NCBI RefSeq assembly: GCF_020520425.1
Contig: NC_079487.1
Coordinates: 66,146,398 to 66,210,397 of the forward strand
Source of the DNA: Spinacia oleracea
Lineage: Eukaryota; Streptophyta; Magnoliopsida; Caryophyllales; Amaranthaceae
Direction: 5' to 3'
Length of the DNA: 64,000 bases
Within the stretch, counting starts at the first letter, position 1, and each line of letters starts with the position of its first letter. This document shows, piece after piece, positions 34,501-44,393 of this stretch. A model generated the notes under the pieces. The model saw only the letters and a program-made list of their open reading frames with translations, made no database searches and was not told the DNA's origin. Made by a program: the position numbers and the translations under genes.

Positions 34501-35929
34501 AATCAAGCTATCAGACTATAATTTATCTGCATTAGTGTAAATAGCTTGAGGCTTTGAGCTCTAAAGAAACTACATTGTTGAAACTTTCTAACCACTTCCA
34601 CAGGTGCCATGACTTTCTGGTTCCACACAGCCGCTATTACATTGCTCCAAGACACCATAAATCAAGGCTGTAACTGAAGCATGCAAGACCATCTTCCTAA
34701 ACTTACCAATTTTAGTCCTCAACATCCATTTACTACATCTATCCAGGCTGAAAAATTGACTGCAAACCTTATCCAACTTTTCCAGACCTCACAACACTTC
34801 ATTGTGTACATGCATTTAAAGAACAAATCAATTGTATTGCTTCTCCTAGTCTCTGCATCTAACTTTTCCTATATAATCAGACACATTTTCACTATCTATC
34901 TTCGATAGTCATTCCAAACTCTGCCCTTAAGTTTGAATGCAAACCTTTGTAACTTTCTCAACTTTCCTAAACGATTAGGAATTTCTCAAGTCTCCCTTGC
35001 CTTCTTAGATGTAATGTCGTTTGAAAGTTTCTGAAACACGCCTTCATCAAAAGCTTGGTGGAAGATGGTAAGAGCGTACGGGATTTTCTTTCTACCTCCG
35101 AAGTTTCAAAACCGTATATGATCCGTTTCAAAAGTATACAACCATGAACCATCTCCATTCATCATCTAAACGATTCTAAACTTATAATAAGTTTAGTCAA
35201 TCCACCCATCTGAATCACATCCTACAATACAAAATTGATTATTATTCTCCTTTCTAAGTGTTCCTCATGGTTACCTGAAAATGACTCAAATGCCAGCCCT
35301 AAAGTCTTTGGTTTTGAACATAATTCTGTAGGAAGGGCATCTGATCAGTTGAGTTTTCCGTCTTTCTGGGTATTTAATACGGAGTAAAATAAAGAGCTTG
35401 AGTGAAATCATGGTAGGTTACCGGCATGTGTTAGCCTGGTTTTTCCATCAGAAAAATATATTGACCTGACCACTATATTTTGGAAATAATGCATTTATGT
35501 TTGAGATGAAGTTAGTGATGTTCCTTTATGAAATAAATTTATTTTAACCTCATCTCCATATTTCTGTGGTGGGATTTCAGGTATGTTGGAAATGCAAATT
35601 TGGAGACTGAGACCAATCATATAGACCGAGCTGTGGCTCACTTACTCTTTCATCGGCCTCTGAAGTTGTCAGTCAGGCCTGATGAGACACCAGAGTCATC
35701 CACACAAGCAGAAGTCTCAACCGAACAAGAAACAACTGCTCATAGCAGCCAGCTGATTGATTTGTTGCCCAAGAGCTCCGAAAATGAATATAATCTCTCC
35801 CCGAATGGATCAAACGTTCCTAACGTTTATGTGGATTTCGATGAGGAAGATGTCCCGAATGATGATTCTCGAAACGAGATGAGAATTGATCAAAAAATGA
35901 AACAAATAACAGCAGAGCATGAAGACTGA
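19518..35929 (+). CDS. LNK2: LNK2-like circadian clock transcriptional co-activator (8 coding exons)
   Basis: LNK proteins have no DNA-binding domain. They act in the nucleus as partners of RVE8-type MYB factors to activate evening-phased clock genes such as PRR5 and TOC1. Eight exons at 19518-19541, 22647-22932, 23532-23661, 26621-26933, 27037-27123, 29189-29884, 30195-30346 and 35581-35929 all have GT-AG borders. They join in frame to 2037 nt (678 residues plus TGA). Family motifs appear in order: MFDWDDQELANIIWGE at the start; SWASIGSFEDLDRIF at about 130-146; DELWSSPKDL in exon 4; MTPQEKIEKLRRRQQ at about 407; LYQLQDIISR at the exon 6 end; IRLCIRDSLYRLA at about 517-529; and DRAVAHLLFHRP at about 578-589. 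The length fits LNK2 better than LNK1, a judgement from memory of the family. The 5.2 kb last intron is swollen by transposons. Confidence 0.88.
22647..22932 (+). CDS. LNK2: LNK2-like exon 2
   Basis: It starts after TTTCAG with LANIIWGEGREADDHIVPY, the conserved N-terminal block. It ends at ATAG before GTACTAAA in phase 1; the open frame beyond is intron read-through. Confidence 0.85.
23532..23661 (+). CDS. LNK2: LNK2-like exon 3
   Basis: It follows TTGCAG and ends before GTAATA. It encodes the acidic-aromatic block GDFVGNSWASIGSFEDLDRI. Phase 1 in and phase 2 out agree with both neighbours. Confidence 0.87.
24942..25219. mobile_element. Stowaway-like MITE (degenerate)
   Basis: The ends are imperfect inverted repeats (CTACCATTGTCGTAAAGTAC against the inverse of the right end, CTTCCTTCGTGGCAAAATAC), flanked by TA at 24940-24941 and 25220-25221. 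It is non-coding, about 278 bp. Confidence 0.6.
25482..25701. mobile_element. Stowaway-like MITE
   Basis: It starts CTCCCTCTGCCTAAAAG and ends in the inverse of TTCCCTCCGACCGTAAAAG, with TA on both sides. CTCCCTCYG ends and a TA target are the Stowaway (Tc1/mariner-type) signature. Confidence 0.75.
26107..26342 (+). repeat. 118-bp tandem duplication in LNK2-like intron 3
   Basis: GTCTTGAGGTTAGGCATAAC starts at 26107 and again at 26225. The copies differ at about six positions, which makes the duplication recent. It ends about 280 bp before exon 4. Confidence 0.88.
26621..26933 (+). CDS. LNK2: LNK2-like exon 4
   Basis: It follows TTGCAG and ends in GAGGAAAAG before GTACAA. It begins SNDDIDGNTSLGSTDELWSS; the DELWSSPKDL block is a family hallmark. 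It carries the frame from phase 2 to phase 0. Confidence 0.87.
27037..27123 (+). CDS. LNK2: LNK2-like exon 5
   Basis: Twenty-nine codons (LGLGVTVKTPIDAHIAAEN...) between ATACAG and GTAAAG, phase 0 on both sides. No known motif. It is included because borders and frame fit, and skipping it would also keep the frame. Confidence 0.7.
27124..29188 (+). other. LNK2-like intron 5, AT-rich, with an 80-bp duplication
   Basis: This is 2.1 kb of mainly AT-rich sequence without a gene. An 80-bp tandem duplication occupies about 28895-29055, ending 130 bp before exon 6. Confidence 0.65.
28895..29055 (+). repeat. 80-bp tandem duplication near the exon 6 acceptor
   Basis: CCATAAGGTCTCTTGTTATT occurs at 28901 and 28981. 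The two units are nearly identical, differing at a few positions after the shared CAGAGTAGT. Confidence 0.88.
29189..29884 (+). CDS. LNK2: LNK2-like exon 6
   Basis: This is the largest exon, 232 codons, between TCCTACAG and GTACGC. A Ser/Gln/Pro-rich low-complexity stretch (residues about 300-380) precedes the conserved basic helix MTPQEKIEKLRRRQQ (about 407-421), probably a short coiled segment. The exon ends with EDTVLYQLQDIISR. The open frame upstream of 29189 is intron. Confidence 0.88.
30195..30346 (+). CDS. LNK2: LNK2-like exon 7
   Basis: It follows ATGCAG with LDMKIRLCIRDSLYRLAHS, the conserved C-terminal helix of LNK proteins. It ends at GACAG before GTTAGG in phase 2. Confidence 0.87.
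33045..33328. mobile_element. Stowaway-like MITE in intron 7
   Basis: The right end ACGGAGGGAG is followed by TA and the left end CACCCTCTGTATTTTAAAAG is preceded by TA. The two ends pair over about 25 bp around TATTTTAAAAAGAGAT. The short open frame inside is not a gene. Confidence 0.7.
33453..34256. mobile_element. hAT-type non-autonomous element, 804 bp, perfect 8-bp TSD
   Basis: The ends are CTAGGATGCTCGGACTCGG and its exact inverse, flanked on both sides by TGGCCAAC (33445-33452 and 34257-34264). Eight-base target duplications indicate hAT-type transposition. The middle is non-coding apart from a GC-richer stretch at about 33990-34250, open on both strands, with no transposase. It is a structured insertion in the host intron and probably recent, since duplication and ends are unmutated. 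Confidence 0.88.
34560..35200 (-). pseudogene. Possible LINE reverse-transcriptase C-terminal remnant
   Basis: Read on the minus strand, 34776-34560 gives a run such as FRKMVLHASVTALIYGV and, after a frame change, AAVWNQKVMAPVEVV. This resembles the WxxRNxxVW tail that follows plant LINE reverse transcriptases. Frames are broken throughout and no catalytic domain is present. The assignment is weak. Confidence 0.3.
35581..35929 (+). CDS. LNK2: LNK2-like exon 8 and stop
   Basis: It follows GATTTCAG, completes an arginine codon and reads YVGNANLETETNHIDRAVAHLLFHRPL. The DRxVAHLLFHRP block is the C-terminal family signature. An acidic tail follows and TGA is at 35927-35929. Confidence 0.88.
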
Positions 35930-36260
35930 ACTTTGTTGGCAATTGAAGAGATTGTAATCAGGATGATAAGGGTAATTCCTTCCTTTATCTCTTCATGGCT
36001 ATTTATTTTGCAATTGTAAATTGATCTACCGGATTACTTGTAATTGGGTGGTTTTCTTTCTTTGTCAGCCAACTTGGTCTTTGCAAGGCGCATGTCATGG
36101 AGGTTATTAAAATTCCTTGCTGCAGACAAAGCCATCTGTCTAAGTAACTTAAGCCAGTATATCTATCTTGTCATCTTTATCTTTCGGAACGTGATTATTG
36201 CCAATGATTGTTAAACCTAACTTCATGGTAGAGTCAACTCTCCGTCTTGGTAATGATATG
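35930..36260 (+). other. Probable LNK2-like 3' UTR, perhaps with one intron
   Basis: The non-coding sequence after the stop contains a possible donor near 35970 (AAGGGTAATT) and an acceptor, TTTGTCAG, ending at about 36069. The polyadenylation site cannot be fixed. Confidence 0.4.
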
Positions 36261-37124
36261 TATGATTTATACCTAACAAACTAGTTAAACTGCCCAGGTG
36301 GATATTTCAGTATGATCTTTATCACCATTTAAGTTTAGTCATGGTACTAAATAGTCATTACCGAGTGCTGTGAGGTACAGTCTGCCATCACAGATTCACA
36401 GGAGACTGGGTGAGTCATAGGTATACAAATACTTGAAAATGTCAGTTCTAATATAACACAGGATCTTCTAAATAGTTTCTGGGAACTACTTGTTATGCCA
36501 CCGGGAAATACAGAGGTGGGATTGCTCTCTGGGGCTCGGGAAAGGGTAATCACTAATCACTGGAGTATTTTCAGGGTGGTGTAGCAGAGTTTTAAAGTTA
36601 GGGCGCGGTACCCTTTTCCTCTTTTTCTTCACCCTTAATCCTATTCTTTAAAACCAATCATCAAGAGGCTATTTTCTTTTAGAATTGCCGCTATGTTAAT
36701 CCTTTTGGAGAAATATGGATTGTTAGGCAGAGTCGATTTAGGCGTCAAAAATCTTGCAGTGAGGTACTCTATATGTGAGTACTTCTTCCTGTTAATACTT
36801 AATAGTTAATACTCATTTGTTTTTACTTTGCATTTATTGTCTTTGGTCAAATTTGTGCATCATTTCACAAGCATAATACGTGATACTCAATTTTTTTCTC
36901 AACCATGGCGTATAATAGCAACCCAATTAATCAAACTAGTTTGCCTTTTGATAGATGTGGGAAAAAATGAAAAAATTGATTATCATCGGGGATATGTTTT
37001 AGTCTATAGTGTAGAGTGTTACTTATAACAACCATGTCCGAAAACCCTCTCCAGGCAAGACAAACAGTTTGATTTACTAAAGGAGTATGATTGAACGAAT
37101 ATTTGATTGGTTTGGATTGTTTTC
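36261..37124. other. Intergenic stretch left of element D, no gene seen
   Basis: AT-rich sequence without a sustained frame or a recognised repeat. It continues beyond the copia insertion at 42609. Confidence 0.5.
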
Positions 37125-37512
37125 TGTTGAAATCAAGCAGAAAACAAGTAACTAAACACAGAGATTTTGGTGCTCAAACAGCCATTGAAGAAGCGTAAAA
37201 GCTTATATTTAGAGAGAGAGAGTATGCTGATACAGCTTAGGAATATACTCAACTACTCGTACAAAATGGAAAAGGCTAGCTATATAAACTACCTTGCTGC
37301 TATGCTGTCATAACCAATCAGCATGCAGGATAAAAACTAACAACCAATCATAATCATCCTAGGTGGCATAAGCTAACAAACTAGCTGCCATAAGCTGACA
37401 CAATAATAGAATCTGTTACAAGGGGTATAATCAAGTGAGGCCAGCTCCACCCTTGCTATTGTGTGGTTGCCTTGCTGATGAAGTTTCAGCCACTGGTGTA
37501 GTATATTCAACA
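37125..37512 (-). repeat. 3' LTR of element D
   Basis: 388 bp with TG/CA ends. A run of C18 on the plus strand follows directly. Confidence 0.93.
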
Positions 37513-37530
37513 CCCCCCCCCCCCCCCCCC
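37513..37530 (-). other. Polypurine tract of element D as an unbroken G18 run
   Basis: Eighteen C on the plus strand, G18 on the sense strand, sit directly before the 3' LTR where the plus-strand primer forms. Most copia elements have a mixed A/G tract here. Confidence 0.75.
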
Positions 37531-37582
37531 TCAAGCTAGGAGGTGCAGGAGAGACTCCAAGCTTGGAGAGAAGATCATAAAA

Positions 37583-37985
37583 CTAAGGTGAAGGCAATGC
37601 CTTTGTGAAAACATCTGCCAGTTGTGAAGTAGTAGGCAAATAAGTTAGCTGGATTAGACCCTCCAATACTTTGTCCCTTGTAAAATGGCAATCAATCTCT
37701 ATATGTTCTGTTCTCTCATGGAAAACTGGGTTTTTAGCAATATAAATTGCTGATTGATTGTCACAGTGTAAAGTAACTGGCTTCATATCAGTAACACCAA
37801 TCTCCTCTAGCAATCTCACCAACCAAGTGATTTCAACTTTTAGACACAGTGCCTTGTTTCTTTGACTTCCAAGAAACGGGTGAGTTGTCAAACAACAGAA
37901 TGTAACCAGTGATAGACTTTCTGGTGTTAGGACAAGAAGCCCAATCACTATCAGAGAAGCTTGTAGTGTTAAGGTATCAGCAGCT
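37583..37985 (-). pseudogene. Element D RNase H, frameshifted and internally deleted
   Basis: The frame shifts between the end of reverse transcriptase (about 37969) and this part, where the shifted frame reads SDSDWASCP. A short deletion near 37845 removes the expected SSAEAEYRA segment with its catalytic glutamate. The remainder keeps LHCDNQSAIYIAKNP, HIEIDCHF and QLADVFTKALP. Confidence 0.8.
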
Positions 37986-39099
37986 TTAAGAAGAATACCT
38001 TAATACCTTGCCCCTCTGTACCAGCCACATACTGTAGGACATGATGAAGAGCCGCCACATGAGAAACCCTGGGAAGATGCATAAACTGACTGAGCAACTG
38101 AAGTGCATAACAAAGATCAGGTCTAGTATGTGTCAAAAAGATCAGTTTGCCCACAAGGGTTCTGTAATGTTCTGGTTTATCATAAATTTCTCCTTCATCA
38201 ACAAGAAGTTTAGTGTTGATAGGTAAGGGTGCTGCAGCAGTTCTGTGAAGATCAAAATCACATTCAGCAAGAAGTGATTTAGTTAACTTTTTCTGAGTGA
38301 GGATGATACCATCAGGCAGATATCCAACCTCAATACCTAGAAAGTAACTCATGACCCCCAGATCCTTAATATTGAAAACAGCATGAAGATGTTCTTTGAG
38401 AGCAACAATAGTAGGCAAGTGATTTCCAGTAAGCAATATATCATCTACATATACTGCAGCTAAGGTGATGTGAGGTCCAGATTTCTTAATGAACAATGAA
38501 TAATCGTTTTTAGGCTGAGTGAAACCTTGATGCAACAACTCATGGTGAAGCTTAGCAAACCACTGTCTAGATGCTTGCTTCAAGCCATAGAGAGACTTCT
38601 TGAGTCTGCAGACCATGTTGTCAGGATTAGGAATGCCCTCTGGTACTTTCATGTACACTTCTTCATGTAAATCACCATGAAGAAATGCATTGTTGACATC
38701 TAGCTGATAGATAGTCCATTGCATACTTGCTGCCAAAGCTATAATGCATCTTACAATGGTCATCTTCACTACAGGAGAAAATGTTTCTTCAAAATCTATT
38801 TCATATTTTTGTGTATATCCTTGTGCAACAAGTCTGGCTTTACACCTTTCCAAAGACCCATCAGCCTTAAGTTTGACTTTGAACACCCACTTGCATCCAA
38901 TTGGTTTCTTGCCATGTGGGAGAGGTACCATATCCCATGTATGATTATTCAGTAATGCCTCTATTTCCTTCTCCATAGCCTCAATCCATTCTGGGTGAAG
39001 AACTGCTTCTTTATAATTCCTTGGTTCCATCAGGCTATCAATAAAAGTTACTATAGCATGATAAGTAGGTGGCAAGCTAGTGTATGAGACCAAATTGCA
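37969..39099 (-). pseudogene. Element D reverse transcriptase
   Basis: An open frame of 374 codons with WVFKVKLKADG, ARLVAQGYTQ, ETFSPVVKM, LDVNNAFLHG and the catalytic YVDDILLTGN. It is in the same frame as the integrase ORF but is separated from it by an in-frame TGA at 39102-39100. It would copy element RNA into DNA. The catalytic aspartates are intact. Confidence 0.88.
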
Positions 39100-41010
39100 T
39101 CAATGTCTAGCAGTGTGACAATGATAATCTGCAAGATAAGAGGGTGGCTTATGATGTCTGCTGGACTTTCTGAGAGATGTATCTGTAAGATCCTGTGTGG
39201 CATTAGAAGGAATGTGAGGAGTAGAAGTAGAGAAAGATTTAGGAGAAGAGTGTGGAGAAGAAAGTGGAGTGGTATGAGGAGAAGAGAAAGGAGAAGAAAG
39301 AGTGTCATGATGAGAAGTATCTGTGTCAGTAGAGAGACTGACACTAGTAGGAATGACAGTAGGAGTGGAGAAGGGAAGAATGAGATCTGGATTAGGAAGA
39401 AGAGGAGTGTGTTTAGGGAGATAAATTGAAGGTGGAAAAAAAGTAGAGGAAGGATCTGTTGTTGGAGTGTGATGAAAAGGAAAATGTGATTCATGAAAGA
39501 TCACATCTCTGGAAACTGTTATCTTCTTGGTAACAGGATCTAGAACCTTATAGCCCTTTTGTGAAGGAGAGTAGCCAATGAACACACTTGATGTAGCCTT
39601 CATGTCAAACTTTTCCCTGTCTACCTTAGAGGTAGAAACATAACATAGACACCCAAAGGCTCTGAGATGATCATAGAGAGGTTTATGCTTATGAAGCTTT
39701 TCATATGGTGTCAAGTTTCCTATACTCTTCTGTGGCATTCTGTTTATCAAGTAAGTGGCACAAAGTATACATTCTCCCCAAAATTGTATAGGCAATTTGG
39801 ACTGAAAGTGCAATGCTCTAGCAGTTTCAAGCAAGTGTCTGTGTTTCCTCTCAACTACACCATTCTGTTGTGGTGTTCTACTGCAACTGGTTTGGTGTAG
39901 AATACCTCTATTGAGCATTATTCTTTTCATTTCACCCTCACACAGTTCCAAGGCATTATCAGATCTAATGCAAAGAACTTTGGTATCAAATTGTGTCTCT
40001 ACCATTTTGAGAAATGAATCAATCACAGGAACTGCATCTGTTTTAGATTTCAAAAGGCGAGTCCATGTTGTTCTTGTAAAATCATCTACTATAGTAAGAA
40101 ACATTGTACAGCCAGTATGTGTCTTGTTCCTATATGGACCCCATGTGTCCAAATGAATCATCTCAAACATCTTAGTAGTCTTGATACTACTAGTAGGAAA
40201 AGAACATCTAGATTGCTTAGCTGCTGGACAGATTTGACATATGCTACTATTATTATTGAGAGTTCCTAGACTACCAATGACATGCTTCATCTTCTGAAAA
40301 GGCACATGTCCTAGCCTCAGATGCCAAACTTCTGCTTCTGTTTGACTTGAAGTTGCTGCTGTAAGACATGTTGGTTCTGGAGAATTGATGACTGCATCTT
40401 GACTTGAATGAACACTGTAAAGTCCAGATTTCACACTACCAAGAACCTGTGGCCTTTTCATTAAATGGCCCTGGATGTAACATTTGTCAGCAGTAAATGA
40501 GACAATACATTGAAGATCTGAACACAGTTTGTTTACAGACAACAAATTGTAGTGGAACTCAGGTACATGCAATACACCTTTTAACTGAATGTTTTCATTT
40601 AGTGTGACTGTCCCTTTATGATGTACAGCTACTCTTTTACCATCAGGTATAGTGATAAACTCATCAACTGCTACTAGTTCATAGCTATCAAACATGCTTA
40701 GACTTGTGCACATGTGGTCTGAAGCTCCACTGTCTAATAACCAGCTAGAATGAGAACAAGTAAGAAAACAGTAAGTTGTACCTGCCATGTATGCATGATC
40801 AGAAGTTTCTCCTTCCTCCAGATTAGGTTCTGCAGTAGTCACTTTCTCATTCTGTGGTTTGTTTAAGAGACTCAACAGCTGTGTACATTGTTCAGGTGTG
40901 AGAAATACAGGCGAATTGTGTTGTGATTGGTCTCTATCATACTGTTGTTGTTGATATTCTGACATCATATCATCACTATAACCTTCTTCTGTGTAAGCTG
41001 CTGCTGCCAC
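39100..41010 (-). pseudogene. Element D protease, pre-integrase and integrase
   Basis: The protease motif is WLLDSGASDHM, followed by the pre-integrase zinc segment (WHLRLGHVPF, CQICPAAKQ). The integrase catalytic residues lie in HLDTWGPY, RSDNALEL and PQQNGVVERKH. A Ser/Thr/Pro-rich linker leads to the premature TGA at 39102-39100. It is out of frame with the gag ORF by one base at about 41010. Confidence 0.88.
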
Positions 41011-41959
41011 TTTTTATCATTTTTGAATCCCTGAAATCCTGGTGGAAAACCATGCAGCTTAAAACATCTCTCAGTACTATGCCCATTCACTTTACAGTGA
41101 TCACAAAAATAGCTTGAAGTAGGCCTTCTGTAAGCAGGTGTTCTGTTGTTGTATGAGTAGTTATTTCTGCCATACGTCTGTTGTGGACCTCTGTAATTTC
41201 CTCTGTTATTGAAATCATTGTATCTCCTTCTGTCTGCTGCAAAAGCATGGCTGTCATGATGCTGAATTGAAGGCATACTGAGTTCTCTTTGCTTTTCTTC
41301 TTGTGCCAGCATTCTATAGGCAAGAGATATAGTTGGAAGTGGTTGCATCATGAGGAGATTACCTCTTGCATTGGCTAAATGCTCACTCAATTTCATGAGA
41401 AATTGCATAAGTCTGTGATCATGTTGCATCTTAGCAATCTTCTGTGTCAAATTGCATGTGCACATATTACAAGTACAACTAGGCAATGGATTTGCAACAC
41501 TCAATTTATCCCAGACTGACTTGATTTCAGTAAAGAAATCTGATATGCTTTGTGTTCCCTGAGTAACTTCTGAAGCTTGTTGTTCTAATGCAAACAATTG
41601 AGGTCCATTAACATATTCAAATCTATCTTCAAGGTCCAGCCATATTTCTCTGGCTGTGTTAAAATACATTACACTTTTTGCAATGTTTGATTCTAGGTTA
41701 AACAATAACCAGGATATCATCATGTCATTACACCTCATCCAAGCTGGATATGTAGCATCAGTAATTTCTGGTTTGTTTATAGTTCCATTTACAAACCCTA
41801 ACTTATTCTTAGATGACATGGAGATCATCATACTTCTTCTCCAGTCACCATATGACTCTCCTTCTCCTTTGAATTTCACTGAAACCAATTGTCTGTAAGA
41901 TGTAAGTAGAAAGGGCTAGAAGGATCTTGATTAGGATGAAGTGGTGTTTGTTGTGCCAT
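40965..41959 (-). pseudogene. Element D gag
   Basis: The ATG at 41959-41957 begins MAQQTPLHPNQDPSSPFYLH. A frameshift near 41895 separates this from the long open part (41888-40965) with the copia gag domain and a CCHC knuckle, FCDHCKVNGHSTERC. The leader from the primer-binding site is only about 240 nt, in contrast with the leaders of nearly 3 kb in elements A and B. Confidence 0.83.
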
Positions 41960-42200
41960 TGTAAAAGAGGATCTAAATTGATTTTGTGATTTAGGAAGTA
42001 AAAACAGTAGATTATAATCTCAAAAACTACTCAGCAGAATCACAGATGGTGAAGTAACAAAGAATCTACGACAGGAAATTCAATCAAAGAATTTCAGAAA
42101 AGAGGAAACAACAGACCTCCAAATTGCAGAATGAAACTTCGGATTTTGAAGAAAAATACTGGAATCAACTAGAATTACTGGTTCTGGATCTTTAGCGTCT

Positions 42201-42212
42201 GCTCTGATACCA
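42201..42212 (-). other. Primer-binding site of element D (tRNA-iMet)
   Basis: TGGTATCAGAGC on the sense strand, directly against the LTR end. Confidence 0.92.
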
Positions 42213-42603
42213 TGTTGAAATCAAGAAGAAAATAAGTAACTAAACACAGAGATTTTGGTGCTCAAACAGCCATTGAAGAAGCTGTGTAGAAGCTTATATT
42301 TAGAGAGAGAGAGTATGCTGATACAGCTTAGGAATATACTCAACTACTCGTACAAAATGGAAAAGGCTAGCTATATAAACTACCTTGCTGCTATGCTGTC
42401 ATAACCAATCAGCATGCAGGATAAAAACTAACAACCAATCATAATCATCCTACGTGGCATAAGCTAACAAACTAGCTGCCATAAGCTGACACAATAACAG
42501 AATCTGTTACAAGGGGTATAATCAAGTGAGGCCAGCTCCACCCTTGCTATTGTGTGGTTGCCTTGCTGATGAAGTTTCAGCCACTGGTGTAGTATATCCA
42601 ACA
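42213..42603 (-). repeat. 5' LTR of element D
   Basis: 391 bp, about 98% identical by eye to the left LTR. It is followed by the TTTTC target duplication. Confidence 0.93.
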
Positions 42604-42965
42604 TTTTCCCCACCCCAAACGGTAGTGGTTCGTAATTATTCGTCTATCTCTAAATATGTGGTATGATCTTTTTTTCCTGCCATCATCAATTTTTGGTTTA
42701 GACGGGCAGATATGGATTTTGTTATTTCGATGACTCAATGAGGTAAATATTATGTCTTCTCCAGTTCTCCTCCAACACTTTCCTCAAGTTGGATAGTATT
42801 TTTGGTTCTCGTAAGTTATGATTCTGATCTAACATGTTCTTGTGGTTTAATGCGTTTGAATCCGATATACTTGTATTTCGTTTTGAATCTATTAAGCTTG
42901 ATTTGATTGTGCTTTACTCAGGGTTTAGTGATAGGAATTGAAGTAAATAGTGTTAAGGTTGTACT

Positions 42966-43205
42966 CCTGCGTTTCGAAATAATGGGGACTTACAAAAATT
43001 AAGATTTTTTTTTCTTTTGACGGGCACAAAATTCAAGATAAATGATTTGAAAGTAAGAAATTAATATGGAAAAAATGGAATGTTATAGGAAAAGAATAAT
43101 GAAAAATAAGGTTTAGTGGAATGGTGAAAGAAAAGAAAAATAAAAAAAATAGGTTGAGTGGAAATTCGTGAGTAAAGAGAGGAACGATTTCCCTAGAAAT
43201 AGCTA
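42966..43205. mobile_element. Decayed Stowaway-like MITE
   Basis: It starts TGCGTTTCGAAATAATGGGGAC like the intact copy at 43533 and shares inner segments such as AAGATAAATGATT and AGGTTGAGTGG. The right inverted repeat is missing. Confidence 0.5.
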
Positions 43206-43403
43206 AAACGAAAATTAATTCCAATTTGCATTGGTTTAAAACTATTTCCAATGGTATCGTCCAAGTAGGATCGGGTATGAGCTTCGTTTTTTTTTTATAT
43301 ATAATTCAACATAAAACCATCAACAATGCTAGCGGTTTAATAAGATGAACTCCTAACACCAGTAGTTTTAACATAAAGAACCACTAACACTAGTAGCAGA
43401 TTT

Positions 43404-43530
43404 ATATGTTAGACCGCTATCACTGTTAGCGGTTCATCTTATTACGGAGTATATGTTTCTTGCACATACTAAGTGTAATGATAATAATGATAATAAGATG
43501 AACCACTAACAGTAGTAGCGGTTTAACATA
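43404..43530. repeat. Fold-back repeat, about 39-bp arms
   Basis: The segment around ATGTTAGACCGCTATCACTG is followed about 45 bp later by its inverse, TAATAAGATGAACCACTAAC onward, with only a few mismatches. A third related unit lies at about 43330-43400. It resembles a hairpin-forming element. Confidence 0.6.
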
Positions 43531-43532
43531 TA

Positions 43533-43898
43533 CTACCTCCGTTTCGAAATAATGGGGACACTTACGCATTTCACAAAAATCAAGATAAATGATTGGAATG
43601 TAAGAAACAAGTATGGGAAAAGTGGAATGTTGTAAGAAAAGAATAATAAAAAATTAGGTTGAGTGGGGTGGTGTAAGAAAAACAAGAATAAAAAATTAGG
43701 TTGGGTGGAAAGTTATGAGTAAAAAGAGAATATAAAAGTAGATTGAGTGGAAAGTTGTAAGTAAAGTGGAAAAAAGAGTAGTGTGAATTCATTAAATATG
43801 ACGAGTAATATACCAAAATTAGAATAAAACACATTGTCCCTATTATTTTGAAACACCCATTTAAGGAGACCGTCCCCATTATTTCGAAACGGAGGGAG
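43533..43898. mobile_element. Stowaway-like MITE, 366 bp
   Basis: The ends are CTACCTCCGTTTCGAAATAA and the inverse of CTCCCTCCGTTTCGAAATAA, with TA at 43531-43532 and 43899-43900. Confidence 0.85.
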
Positions 43899-44070
43899 TA
43901 GAACATTGACTATGAACATTGAACATTGACTTTCTATACAAATTATATGGTTTATCTGTTTTTAAAAGATTGTCCCAAATACTTTTATTCACATTATTAA
44001 TAACTAGGTATGCTCAAAATTAAAGCAATTGGGTATCTAGCTATTTGTCTTTTAATTGAATTAAATAATA

Positions 44071-44393
44071 CTCCACCCGTCCCTTAATAATCGCAACGCT
44101 TTCCTTTTCGGGTCGTCCTTTAATCTTTGCACCGCTTCTATAAATTTTTACCAATATTATATATTTCTCACATTTACCTACTAACCCACTTACACCCATA
44201 CTCCTACAAAAATTATTTAAAAATTCACATCCCCACTCACCACTCCCCACCCTTTACACATTTCCCGCTAACTATATTAAAAAAAAAAAAAATACGTCAC
44301 TATCAACTAACACCCATTAAATTAATAAGTCGATTCAAGTGTCTTAAACTCCGTACCGATCAAACCGGTGCGAATATAAAGCGACGGGGGGAG
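44071..44393. mobile_element. Stowaway-like MITE, 323 bp
   Basis: The ends are CTCCACCCGTCCCTTAATAA on the left and GCGACGGGGGGAG on the right, flanked by TA (44069-44070 and 44394-44395). Confidence 0.7.

Larger units (their letters stand above)
30347..35580 (+). other. LNK2-like intron 7, 5.2 kb, transposon-filled
   Basis: It holds a Stowaway-type MITE (33045-33328), a hAT-type element (33453-34256) and a possible LINE remnant (34560-35200). At 30350-33040 I see AT-rich sequence with no gene. Confidence 0.7.
37125..42603 (-). mobile_element. Full-length Ty1-copia element D, 5.5 kb, perfect TSD
   Basis: The LTRs at 37125-37512 and 42213-42603 have TGTTGAAATC...CAACA ends and are flanked by TTTTC on both sides (37120-37124 and 42604-42608). 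The primer-binding site abuts the right LTR and a G18 polypurine tract abuts the left one, so sense is minus. By eye the LTRs differ at about six bases and one short indel in about 388 bp (about 1.5%), a fairly recent insertion. The gag N-terminus (PSSPFYLH) and the CxxC knuckle followed by CFKLHGFP fit the copia group with a retrotransposon gag-3 domain, different from the A/B/C family. Gag and pol carry several lesions, so it is not autonomous now. Confidence 0.95.

Noticed and set aside
36700..36790. Possible isolated exon ending at GAGGTACTC near 36760
   Set aside because: A donor-like site and a short open frame, but no partner exon or protein motif could be found on either side of element D.
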